Below are positions 52,296 through 62,661 of a DNA stretch of 64,000 bases, piece by piece (the first letter of the stretch is position 1; each line of letters begins with the position of its first letter). The notes below the pieces were generated by a model. That model made no database searches, had not been told where the DNA came from, and worked only from the letters and a program-made list of their open reading frames with translations. The DNA comes from Streptomyces hundungensis. GTDB taxonomy: Bacteria > Actinomycetota > Actinomycetes > Streptomycetales > Streptomycetaceae. The translations under genes and the position numbers were made by a program. Location of the stretch: positions 434,001-498,000 of the forward strand of contig NZ_CP032698.1 in NCBI RefSeq assembly GCF_003627815.1, in the 5' to 3' direction.

Positions 52296-52497
52296 CTGCT
52301 GGGCTCTCTTCGGCATGAAACATCTCCTCAACGGTGACTTCAAAGAACTTAGCCATGGACATGGCCAGCGGCAGGGAGGGCGTGTACCGCTCGGTCTCGA
52401 TGGCGTTGATCGTTTGCCGCGAGACCCCCAGGGCCGTGCCTAGCCGGCCCTGGGAGAGCCCTCGTGACGACCGCAGTTTCCTGACGCTGTTTCGCAC
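52285..52497 (-). CDS. XRE-family (Cro/CI-type) small regulator
   Basis: 70 aa, GTG 52497. The HTH_3 domain fills the protein: VRKLRSSRGLSQGRLGTALG, VSRQTINAIETERYTPSLPL and AMSMAKFFEVTVEEMFHAEE, the YozG-like class. The start codon is only about 10 bases from the candidate -10, so it may be read from a leaderless transcript. It overlaps the membrane protein gene downstream. Probably autoregulated. Confidence 0.85.
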   Translation of the reverse strand: MRNSVRKLRSSRGLSQGRLGTALGVSRQTINAIETERYTPSLPLAMSMAKFFEVTVEEMFHAEESPADDQ

Positions 52498-52545
52498 GTG
52501 TAAAGCTTACTTGTCACCCTTCAGTGGTTGTCAAGCTTGCTTTAC
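52498..52545 (-). promoter_or_regulatory. Promoter/operator of the XRE pair
   Basis: On the minus strand TTGACA (52529-52534) is followed after 18-19 bp by TAAGCT near 52505-52510, giving a start close to the GTG codon. The interval also has an imperfect inverted repeat gtaaagc...gctttac and two ttgtca copies, a possible XRE operator. Confidence 0.5.
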
Positions 52546-53020
52546 AGGCAGGCGGGCAGGGTTCACACGGCGTCTCGGGCACCGTGTTCACCGTGCTGGC
52601 GGCCGGCCCGGCACAGACGGGCGAGTGCATCCCCAACCACCCCTCGGGGCCGGTGCCGAAGAACAGACGGAACAGCGTCGCTTAACCGGTTCCGCAGAAA
52701 GCGTTGTGCTCCGACCCGGGCACCTCTAATGTCGGGGCCGTCGCCGGGCAACAGCACCGGAGCGGCCCGCCGTCACTGCGTTCGCGCAGGCAGGACGGGG
52801 GGCTGCTCTGTTCTCGCATACCGCTCAGGCGCACCGCTGCCCGGGTAAAGAGCCGCGTTCCGGGTGGCGGCCGCCCCGGCACCGTGTCTTGGGTGCCGGG
52901 TGGCGATGCCCGCCGTTTCGTGGGTGTCGCCGCGCACAGCCCCTGCTGACAAGTCGCGCCGTGCCCAGTCGATCCGTCCTGTCCGGAGCCGGCGCGCACC
53001 GATCGAACCAGGAGCCGTAG
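52546..53020. other. 475 bp without a gene
   Basis: It contains the presumed promoter of the mannanase gene at its right end (AGGAG at 53010-53014 is the ribosome site). Otherwise I see no credible frame, repeat or operator-like palindrome. Confidence 0.45.
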
Positions 53021-54358
53021 ATGAGACGAACCCGAGCCGCCGCGATGACGGGTGCCCTCCTCGCCGTCTGTGCCTCGCTCTTCACCGCCATCCCCTCCGC
53101 CCAAGCCGCCGACTCCCCCGGCTTCCACGTCCAGGACGGACGCCTGCTGGACGCCACCGGCCAGGATTTCGTCATGCGTGGGGTCAATCACGCGCATGCC
53201 TGGTACCCGGACAGGACCGACCAGGCGCTCAAGGACATCAAGGCCAAGGGCGCCAACTCCGTCCGGGTCGTGCTCGCCACCGGCGACCGATGGGCCAAGA
53301 ACGGCACGGCCGACGTCACCCACGTGGTTGAGCAGTGCAAGCAGAACCGGCTCGTCTGCGTCCTTGAGGCACACGACACCACCGGGTACGGCGAGGCGGG
53401 GGCCGCCGTGCCGCTGTCCAAGGCCGTGGACTACTGGCTGAGCGTCAAGGACGCCCTCGTCGGCCAGGAGAAGTACGTCCTGATCAACATCGGCAACGAA
53501 CCGTACGGCAACACGAACTACACCGCCTGGACTGCCGAGACGAAGACGGCGATCGGGCGCCTGCGGGCCGCGGGCATCCACCACGCCCTCATGGCGGACG
53601 CCCCCAACTGGGGCCAGGATTGGTCCTTCACGATGCGTGACAACGCCGCCCAGGTGTTTGCGGCCGACCCGGACCGGAACACCCTCTTCGATATCCACAT
53701 GTACGGCGTCTACGACAGTCCGGCCAAGGTCACTGACTACCTCGGCCGGTTCGTCGCCGCCCATCTCCCCCTCACCATCGGCGAGTTCGGGAACAAGCAC
53801 AGCGATGGCGACCCCGACGAGGACGCCATCATGGCCGCGGCCCAGACCCTCGGCATCGGATACCTCGGCTGGTCATGGAGTGGCAACGGCGGTGGCGTGG
53901 AGTATCTGGACCTGGTCCGGAACTTCGACGCGAACCAGCTCTCCGACTGGGGCACGCGCCTGTTCGACGGCCCCAACGGCATCCGTTCCACCGCCAAGGA
54001 GGCCGGCGTCTTCGGCGGCGGTACGGGTCCGGGGCAGCAAGGTTCATGCGCCGTGACCTACCGGCTCAGCGACTGGGGCAGTTCCTTCAACGCCGACGTC
54101 ACCACCCGGAACACCTCCGCTCGGGAGACCCTCGACTGGAAGCTGGACTTCACCTTCTCCGGTCGGCAGAAGATCAACTCGGTGTGGAACGCCAAGGCCG
54201 TCCAGAGCGGGACGGATGTGCACATCACCCCCGAGGCATGGACCCGGTCCCTCCCCGCGGGTGGTTCGGTGGGCTTCGGCCTCAGTGGGTCTTCCGTCGG
54301 CCCCAACACCATTCCCGGCGCCTTCGTCCTCAACGGCACCACCTGCGCCGTCTCCTGA
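53021..54358 (+). CDS. Secreted GH5 beta-mannanase with CBM2-like module
   Basis: 445 aa, ATG 53021 after AGGAG. Signal peptide MRRTRAAAMTGALLAVCASL ending near AQAA. The GH5 (subfamily 8-type) domain covers about 32-335: FVMRGVNHAHAWYPDRTDQA, acid/base Glu160 in LINIGNEPYGNTNYTAWTAE, HMYGVYDSPAKV, nucleophile Glu255 in LPLTIGEFGNKHSDGDPDED and GYLGWSWSGNGGGVEYLDLV. A Gly-rich linker leads to a CBM2 module (about 345-445) with CAVTYRLSDWGSSFNADVTT and a closing Cys. It should cut mannan outside the cell, the module binding cellulose or mannan. Same layout as the well-known Streptomyces mannanase ManA. Adjacent LacI, mannosidase and importer complete the pathway. Confidence 0.9.
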   Translation: MRRTRAAAMTGALLAVCASLFTAIPSAQAADSPGFHVQDGRLLDATGQDFVMRGVNHAHAWYPDRTDQALKDIKAKGANSVRVVLATGDRWAKNGTADVTHVVEQCKQNRLVCVLEAHDTTGYGEAGAAVPLSKAVDYWLSVKDALVGQEKYVLINIGNEPYGNTNYTAWTAETKTAIGRLRAAGIHHALMADAPNWGQDWSFTMRDNAAQVFAADPDRNTLFDIHMYGVYDSPAKVTDYLGRFVAAHLPLTIGEFGNKHSDGDPDEDAIMAAAQTLGIGYLGWSWSGNGGGVEYLDLVRNFDANQLSDWGTRLFDGPNGIRSTAKEAGVFGGGTGPGQQGSCAVTYRLSDWGSSFNADVTTRNTSARETLDWKLDFTFSGRQKINSVWNAKAVQSGTDVHITPEAWTRSLPAGGSVGFGLSGSSVGPNTIPGAFVLNGTTCAVS

Positions 54359-54389
54359 ACGCTGGTTGTGTGGCAGACGCGATAGGTTC

Positions 54390-54418
54390 GGGCGGCCGAC
54401 CGGTAAGGTCGGCCGCCC
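54390..54418 (+). terminator. Strong stem-loop between mannanase and LacI genes
   Basis: Perfect 12-bp stem, gggcggccgacc / ggtcggccgccc, with a 5-nt loop (ggtaa), 31 nt after the mannanase stop. It separates the transcript from the lacI-type gene that starts at 54449. Confidence 0.8.
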
Positions 54419-54448
54419 AGTCATGGAACCGGAAGAGAGGAAGGGCAC

Positions 54449-55468
54449 GTGAAACGGCCGACGATCGCCGACATCGCGCGCGAGGCGGGCGTCTCCAAGG
54501 TCGCGGTCTCCTATGCCCTCAACGACCAGCCCGGTGTCTCCGAACAGACCCGTGCCAAGATCAAGGCCATCGCGCAGGAGGTCGGCTGGAGACCGAGCAG
54601 CGCGGCCAGGGCACTCAACGGCGCCCGCGCCCGGGCGGTGGGTCTCGCCGTGTGCCGGCCTCCGCGCACGCTGAGCGTCGAGCCGTTCTTCATGGAACTG
54701 ATCAGCGGCATCGAATCCGAACTCGCCCCCCGGTCCATTGCCCTGATGCTCCAGACCGTCTCCAGCCACGCGGACGAGATCGAGCTGTACCGCGTCTGGT
54801 GGGGGGAGGGCAGGGTGGACGGCGCCCTCCTGGTGGACCTGCACGTCAGTGACGCACGTGTGCCCGCGCTTGCCGCCCTGGACCTGCCCGTCGTGGCACT
54901 GGGGCCGCCGCAGTCGGCAGGCGCTCTGCCCACGGTGTGGTCCGACGACGCCACGAGCATGCGCGAGACCGTCGCCTACCTGGCCGCGCTGGGTCACCGC
55001 GCCCTCGCCCGCGTGGCCGGGCTGCCGAAGTTGGCCCACACCGCCGTGCGCGATGCCGCGTTCGAGGCGGCCTGCCGGGCCGCCGGTCTGCCCGACCCCG
55101 TCGTGACGCACACCGACTACTCGGGCGAGGACGGAGCGCGGGCCACGCGCCGGCTCCTCATCGCGGAACAGCGACCCACGGCGATCATCTACGACAACGA
55201 CGTCATGGCGGTCGCCGGCCTTTCCGTCGCGCAGGAACTCGCCATCGACGTTCCGCACGAACTTTCCCTGGTGGCCTGGGACGACTCGCCCTTCACTCAG
55301 GCCGTGCGGCCCCAACTGACCGCGCTGACACGGGACATCGCCGCCTACGGGGCGTGCGCCGCGCGGACCCTGCTCGCTGCCGTCGACAAGGGAGCCGTCA
55401 CCAGCAGCCAGGTTCCGGCGGCGCAGCTCGTCCCGCGCGCGAGCACCAGTCCGCCACGACGCGGCTGA
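54449..55468 (+). CDS. LacI-family regulator (mannan locus, copy 1)
   Basis: 339 aa; GTG 54449 with AGGAAGG upstream. The HTH is PTIADIAREAGVSKVAVSYA with hinge helix SSAARALNGARARAVG. The periplasmic-binding-protein-like domain has SVEPFFMELISGIESELAPR, LALDLPVVALGPPQS, EDGARATRRLLIAEQRPTAI and YDNDVMAVAGLSVAQEL. It is clearly homologous to the LacI at 55517; the shared VEPFFMELISGIES / LEPFYMEFISGIES points to a related ligand. Convergent with that gene. The likely ligand is a manno-oligosaccharide, inferred from the neighbours. Confidence 0.9.
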   Translation: MKRPTIADIAREAGVSKVAVSYALNDQPGVSEQTRAKIKAIAQEVGWRPSSAARALNGARARAVGLAVCRPPRTLSVEPFFMELISGIESELAPRSIALMLQTVSSHADEIELYRVWWGEGRVDGALLVDLHVSDARVPALAALDLPVVALGPPQSAGALPTVWSDDATSMRETVAYLAALGHRALARVAGLPKLAHTAVRDAAFEAACRAAGLPDPVVTHTDYSGEDGARATRRLLIAEQRPTAIIYDNDVMAVAGLSVAQELAIDVPHELSLVAWDDSPFTQAVRPQLTALTRDIAAYGACAARTLLAAVDKGAVTSSQVPAAQLVPRASTSPPRRG

Positions 55469-55516
55469 CGCGGCGGCACGCGCGCTCGTCCGAGCGGTAC
55501 GGCCGCGCCCTTCCGA

Positions 55517-56547
55517 TCAGGGGCGCACGCGGGGAGCGGCGGTGGAGGCGCGTGGCGTCAGCGACGGCGTGGACATCGGACGGGAAGCGAGGTCTCTTCC
55601 CTCGACGACGTCGAACAGGGCGCGCGCGACAGCCGTGCCGAAGCCGTGCACGTCGTGGCTCATCGCCGACAGTGTGGGGTGGGTGAGCCGGCAGAGCTGG
55701 GAGTCGTCCCAGGCCAGCAGGGACAGATCGTCCGGGACCGTAATGCCCATCTCGGCCGCGACACCGAGCCCAGCCACCGCCATGATGTCGTTGTCATAGA
55801 CGATGGCGGTGGGCCGGTCGCAGTGGAGCAGCAGTGACCTGGTGGCCCGGGCACCGTCCTCCCCGGCGAACCCGGTGGCCATCTGCACGCTCCCGTCCAG
55901 CCCCAACGACTCCAGTGTGCGCCGGAACGCCTGCTCCCGGATGGCGCTGTGTCCCAGCGCCACCGGTCCGCCCACCCGCGCGATCCGGCGGTGGCCGAGT
56001 GCGGCCAGGTACCTGACGGCCTCGGTCATGGCGTGGGCGTCGTCGGTCCACACGGCCGGGAGGCCGCCCGTCAGGTCGGGGTGGGCGACTGCCACGGCGG
56101 GGATGCCGAGCTCCTTGAGCGGCTCGATCCGCGGATCGTCCCGGTCGAAGTCGACCAGCACGGAGCCCGCGACCTGCCGCTCGCGCCACCAGGACCGCTG
56201 CACGTCGATCTCCTCCCTTCTGCTGCTGACCAGACGCAGCAGAAGGGAGCACGACTGCTCGGCCAGCACGCTCTCGATTCCCGAGATGAACTCCATGTAG
56301 AACGGCTCAAGACCGAGGAGCCTGGCGGGACGGCACAGGGCAAGGCCGATCGTGTCGGTCTTCTGTGTGGAGAGGCTGCGTGCCGACGAGTTCGGCGCCC
56401 AGCCCATCTCCTGGGCCACCGCGAAAATCCGTGCACGGGTACCTTCGGACAGCCCCGGCCGGTGGTTGAACGCGAGGGACACCGCGCCCTTGGACACCCC
56501 GGCGGCGGCCGCGACGTCCTTGATGGTGACGCGTGCGGCGGGTGCGC

Positions 56548-56551
<4 letters not shown>
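55517..56551 (-). CDS. LacI-family regulator coupled to beta-mannosidase (copy 2)
   Basis: 344 aa. GTG 56551 overlaps the mannosidase stop as GTGA, so translation is coupled and the regulator is made from the enzyme operon. The HTH is VTIKDVAAAAGVSKGAVSLA then FNHRPGLSEGTRARIFAV; hinge SSARSLSTQKTDTIG. The ligand domain has LEPFYMEFISGIESVLAEQS, PAVWTDDAHAMTEAVRYLAA, EDGARATRSLLLHCDRPTAI and YDNDIMAVAGLGVAAEMGIT. It is a paralog of the LacI at 54449. It probably binds the sites near 59037-59137 and silences the mannosidase and importer until mannobiose or mannose appears. Confidence 0.9.
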
Positions 56552-59007
<2,456 letters not shown>

Positions 59008-59036
59008 GACCCGGTAGGCATGAGACGTCCGCCACC

Positions 59037-59172
59037 GTAACCGGTGTTACTTAACCGGTCCATCCCCAACTCCCCACTCCGAGCTCCACAGAAGACGCCT
59101 GGGAAGCAACTTGCCCCCGACGTACGGTAACGATTACGCATCACGACCGAAATCTTAGCTTTACCGGTTCAT
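59037..59172. promoter_or_regulatory. Candidate LacI operators between mannosidase and importer
   Basis: The 230-bp divergent interval holds two inverted repeats, gtaac-cggt-gttac (59037-59050) and gtaa-cga-ttac (59127-59137). It also has three accggt-containing segments (gtaaccggt, ttaaccggt, ttaccggt, the last near 59161). The central CG and spaced TAA/TTA arms are typical of LacI-family sites. The positions would cover both start regions. Confidence 0.55.
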
Positions 59173-59237
59173 GAATGGCTGACATAGTGGCGTCAGCCGC
59201 CAGGTCTGAGACGAACCCCTCGAAGGAAGTTGGGCAC

Positions 59238-60560
59238 ATGAGCAGAAAGCCGCTGAGCGCCGCCGCGCTGCTTGCCACCGCGATGCTGACGATCGCGGGG
59301 TGCAGTGGAGGCGCGGCGCCGTCCACCGAGACGGCCGTCGCACCCTCGGACGCCTCCAAGGCGTCGGGCACCATCACCGTGCTGACCAACCGCACGGACC
59401 TCGTGCAGGACGGAACGATGGGACGGTACGCCGCCGCGTTCAACGCCATCTATCCCAAGGTGACGGTGAAGTTCCAGGGCATCACCGACTACGAGGGCGA
59501 GGTCAAGATCGGGATGAACACCGCGGACTACGGCGACGTCCTGCTCATTCCCTCCGCGATCGCCAAGGGCGACTATCCCAAGTTCTTCGCCCCGCTGGGC
59601 AGTACGGCCGCAATGTCGCAGAAGTACCGCTTCACCGGCAAGACCGATGTCAAAGGCATGACGTACGGCATCGCCAACTTCGGCAGCGTGAACGGCTTCG
59701 TCTACAACAAGGCGCTGTGGACGAAGGCCGGCATCGCCAACTGGCCCACCAGTCCGGCCCAGTTCCTCGGTGACCTCAAGGAGATCAAGGCGAAGTCGGC
59801 CGCGGCGCCCTACTACACGAACTACAAGGACGGCTGGCCCCTCAGCAGCCAGTGGACCAACAGCGCCGGTTCGGTCAGCTGCGACGCCAAGGCGTCCGAC
59901 GCCCTCGCCGGCTCCGACAAGCCCTGGGGCGAGGGCAGCGATCTCCATGTGATCGACACCCTGCTGTACGACATCGTCCACGAGGGGCTGTCGGAGAAGG
60001 ATCCCACGACGACGAACTGGGAGACGTCCAAGACGGAGCTGGCCAAGGGCAAGGTCGGCAGCATGCTGCTCGGCTCCTGGGCCGTACACCAGGTGCGCGA
60101 CGCCGCGACCGCGGCCGGGCAGAACCCGGACGACATCGGCTTCATGCCCTTCCCCGCCCAGAAGAACGGCGCCTTCTGCGCCACCCTGGTCTCCGACTAC
60201 CAACTGGCCGTCAACGCCCACTCCAAGAACAAGGCCGCTGCCCGGGCCTGGCTCGACTGGTTCACCGACAAGTCCGGCTTCGCCACGAAGGAAGGCGGTG
60301 TCTCCGCCCTGAAGGCCGCAGCGCTGCCCAGCGTCCTCAAGCCCTACGAAGACAACGATGTCAAACTGGTCGAGCGCTCCGATGCGAAGACCGAGCAGGT
60401 CAATGCCATCGACAATGCCGCCGAGATCGGCCTGGCCAAGCAGGACTACCGGCAGAAGCTGATCGACCTTGCCCGTGGCGCACAACAGGGCTCGTTGCAG
60501 GGCTACTTCGCCGACCTCGACAAGCGCTGGGCCGCCGCAGCCGCCGTCGCGGGCTCCTGA
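59238..60560 (+). CDS. Sugar ABC-importer binding lipoprotein
   Basis: 440 aa; ATG 59238 with GAAGGAAG eight bases upstream. Lipobox T-I-A-G-C with Cys22 after MSRKPLSAAALLATAMLTIA. SBP_bac_1 pattern: SGTITVLTNRTDLVQDGTMG, AAFNAIYPKVTVKFQGITDY, FGSVNGFVYNKALWTKAGIA, DGWPLSSQWTNSAGSVSCDA, GKVGSMLLGSWAVHQVRDAA and CATLVSDYQLAVNAHSKNKA. It binds sugar outside the membrane and delivers it to the permeases that follow. Trp/Tyr-rich loops favour an oligosaccharide; in this locus manno-oligosaccharides are the obvious ligand. Likely controlled by the LacI pair. Confidence 0.9.
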   Translation: MSRKPLSAAALLATAMLTIAGCSGGAAPSTETAVAPSDASKASGTITVLTNRTDLVQDGTMGRYAAAFNAIYPKVTVKFQGITDYEGEVKIGMNTADYGDVLLIPSAIAKGDYPKFFAPLGSTAAMSQKYRFTGKTDVKGMTYGIANFGSVNGFVYNKALWTKAGIANWPTSPAQFLGDLKEIKAKSAAAPYYTNYKDGWPLSSQWTNSAGSVSCDAKASDALAGSDKPWGEGSDLHVIDTLLYDIVHEGLSEKDPTTTNWETSKTELAKGKVGSMLLGSWAVHQVRDAATAAGQNPDDIGFMPFPAQKNGAFCATLVSDYQLAVNAHSKNKAAARAWLDWFTDKSGFATKEGGVSALKAAALPSVLKPYEDNDVKLVERSDAKTEQVNAIDNAAEIGLAKQDYRQKLIDLARGAQQGSLQGYFADLDKRWAAAAAVAGS

Positions 60561-60650
60561 CCCGGGCAGGCGCAGGGGTACCGCGTCACCCGCGGATCCG
60601 TCCCGCCACCCGCCGACCCTGGCCGCGGACTAAGAAAGGTCCAGTCCGAC

Positions 60651-61610
60651 ATGACTGACACAACGCAGAAGGCGGCGCCGGCCCGGCACCCGGCCCCCGT
60701 ACGGCGGCGCCGCCACGACACCGTGTCCTCCCGCTCCTGGCGCGATCATCCGCTGCGAAGGATCACCCCGTGGCTCTTCCTGCTGGCGCCGCTCGCGCTG
60801 CTGGTGACGTTCACCTACGTCCCCGTGGGCAACATGATCTATTACAGCTTCACCGACTGGGACGGCGTCAGTCCCGACCGGAACTTCACCGGCCTGCACA
60901 ACTACGCCCAACTGTTCACCCGACCCGAGCTGTTCCGGGTGTTCTTCGTCAGTTTCTACTACCTGGCGGCGTCGGCGGTACAGATCGTCATCGCCCTGTA
61001 CTTCGCGACGATCCTCAGTTTCGACCTGCGCCTGCGCAACCTCTTCAAGGGGATCCTCTTCTTCCCCTACCTGATCAACGGCGTAGCCATCGGCTTCGTC
61101 TTCCTCTACTTCTTCCAGGACGGCGGCACCCTCGACTCGATCCTCTCCTGGTTCGGCGCCGGCGGCGACCACGCCTGGCTGGGCGAACCCGAGTCCGCCA
61201 ACACCTCCCTCGCTGGGGTGTCCGTCTGGCGCTTCACCGGACTCAACTTCGTCCTCTTCCTCGGCGCGATCCAGTCGATCCCCGGCGAACTGTACGAGGC
61301 GGCCCAGCTCGACGGAGCAACCCGCCGGCAGCAGTTCCGGCATATCATCGCGCCGGGCATCCGGCCGGTCCTCGGCCTGAGCGTCATCCTGGCGATCTCC
61401 GGATCCCTCGCGGTCTTCGAGATCCCGTACATCATGACCGGGGGTTCGACCGGCACGTCGACCTTCGTGATCCAGTCGGTCAAGCTCGCCTTCCAGTTCA
61501 ACAAGACGGGCCTGGCTTCGGCCTGCGCCGTCGTGCTGCTCCTGGTCATCCTGATGGTCACGTGGATCCAGCGGAGGCTCGTGCCCGACGACAAGGTGGA
61601 CCTCGTATGA
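60651..61610 (+). CDS. Sugar ABC-importer permease 1 (MalF type)
   Basis: 319 aa, ATG 60651, 90 nt after the binding-protein gene. A charged cytoplasmic leader precedes six TM segments, the first being WLFLLAPLALLVTFTYVPVG and the second YLAASAVQIVIALYFATILS. The EAA coupling loop is ELYEAAQLDGATRRQQFRHI at about residues 212-235. Together with the next gene it forms the transmembrane channel of a CUT1-type sugar importer. No ATPase gene is in the operon; Streptomyces sugar importers of this class share the MsiK ATPase encoded elsewhere (established for several systems). Confidence 0.9.
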   Translation: MTDTTQKAAPARHPAPVRRRRHDTVSSRSWRDHPLRRITPWLFLLAPLALLVTFTYVPVGNMIYYSFTDWDGVSPDRNFTGLHNYAQLFTRPELFRVFFVSFYYLAASAVQIVIALYFATILSFDLRLRNLFKGILFFPYLINGVAIGFVFLYFFQDGGTLDSILSWFGAGGDHAWLGEPESANTSLAGVSVWRFTGLNFVLFLGAIQSIPGELYEAAQLDGATRRQQFRHIIAPGIRPVLGLSVILAISGSLAVFEIPYIMTGGSTGTSTFVIQSVKLAFQFNKTGLASACAVVLLLVILMVTWIQRRLVPDDKVDLV

Positions 61611-62470
61611 CCACGCTCACCACTCCCGACCGTGCAGTCAGTCGCAGGCCTCCCCCCATCGGCGCGGTCCTGACCTACCTCTCCCTGGTCGTGGCATCAC
61701 TCGTGGTGCTGGTTCCGCTCGTCGTCGTCTTCCTCACCTCCTTGAAATCGTCTCGGGAGGTGAGCGACGGCGGGGCATTGAGCCTGCCCCACGACTGGCT
61801 GAACTTCTCCAACTACGCCACCGCGTTCAACGACGGGAAGATGCTGACGGCGTTCGGCAACACGGCGTTCATCCTGCTGTTCTCGATCACCGGCACCGTG
61901 CTCATCGGCTCCATGACGGCGTACGCCATCGACCGGTTCGAGTTCCGCCTCAAGAAGACGGTCATGGCGCTGTTCCTCATCGCCACCCTCGTTCCGGGCG
62001 TCACGACACAGGTGGCCACGTTCCACGTGGTCAACAGCTTCGGCCTGGTGGACACCCGCTGGGCGCCCATCCTGCTCTACATGGGCACCGACATCGTGTC
62101 GATCTATATCTTCCTGCAGTTCATCCGGTCCATACCGGTATCGCTCGACGAGGCGGCCCGGCTCGACGGCGCGAACACCTTCACCATCTACCGCAGGATC
62201 ATTCTGCCGTTGCTCAAGCCGGCCATCGCCACCGTCGTCATCGTCAAGGGCATCACGACATACAACGACTTCTACATCCCGTTCCTCTACATGCCCTCGC
62301 AGGACAAGGGGACGATCTCCACCGCCCTGTTCCGGTTCAAGGGGCCCTTCGGGGCGCACTGGGAGGACATCTGCGCGGGGGCGGTCCTTGTGATCCTGCC
62401 GACCCTGCTCATCTTCCTGTTCCTCCAGCGCTACATCTACAACGGCTTCGCCCAAGGGGCGACCAAATAG
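61607..62470 (+). CDS. Sugar ABC-importer permease 2 (MalG type)
   Basis: 287 aa. ATG 61607 overlaps the stop of permease 1 (ATGA), so translation is coupled. TM segments include GAVLTYLSLVVASLVVLVPL, GNTAFILLFSITGTVLIGSM and KKTVMALFLIATLVPGVTTQ. The EAA loop is VSLDEAARLDGANTFTIYRR near residue 183. The periplasmic LKSSREVSDGGALSLPHDWL after TM1 is typical of MalG-like permeases. It partners permease 1 in a carbohydrate channel. Last gene of the operon. Confidence 0.9.
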   Translation: MTTLTTPDRAVSRRPPPIGAVLTYLSLVVASLVVLVPLVVVFLTSLKSSREVSDGGALSLPHDWLNFSNYATAFNDGKMLTAFGNTAFILLFSITGTVLIGSMTAYAIDRFEFRLKKTVMALFLIATLVPGVTTQVATFHVVNSFGLVDTRWAPILLYMGTDIVSIYIFLQFIRSIPVSLDEAARLDGANTFTIYRRIILPLLKPAIATVVIVKGITTYNDFYIPFLYMPSQDKGTISTALFRFKGPFGAHWEDICAGAVLVILPTLLIFLFLQRYIYNGFAQGATK

Positions 62471-62661
62471 CGCGCGGCACAGGGCGATGGTGACGCGCGA
62501 TGCCCCCGGGTGGGGAAGGCGCGGCTCTGCCTCTCGGCCGAAAAGCCATTACGGGTGCGGGGAGCCCTGGGCACCGGCAGCGTCTTCCACGGCGGGATGC
62601 GGGACGGCGGACGGCTCGTACAACCCGAAGGCTCTGGGCAGCACCCAGCGAACGGCCGGAG

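Noticed and set aside
59193..60485. 430-codon minus-strand frame across the binding-protein gene
   Set aside because: Shadow of a clear SBP with lipobox on the plus strand; no family motif.
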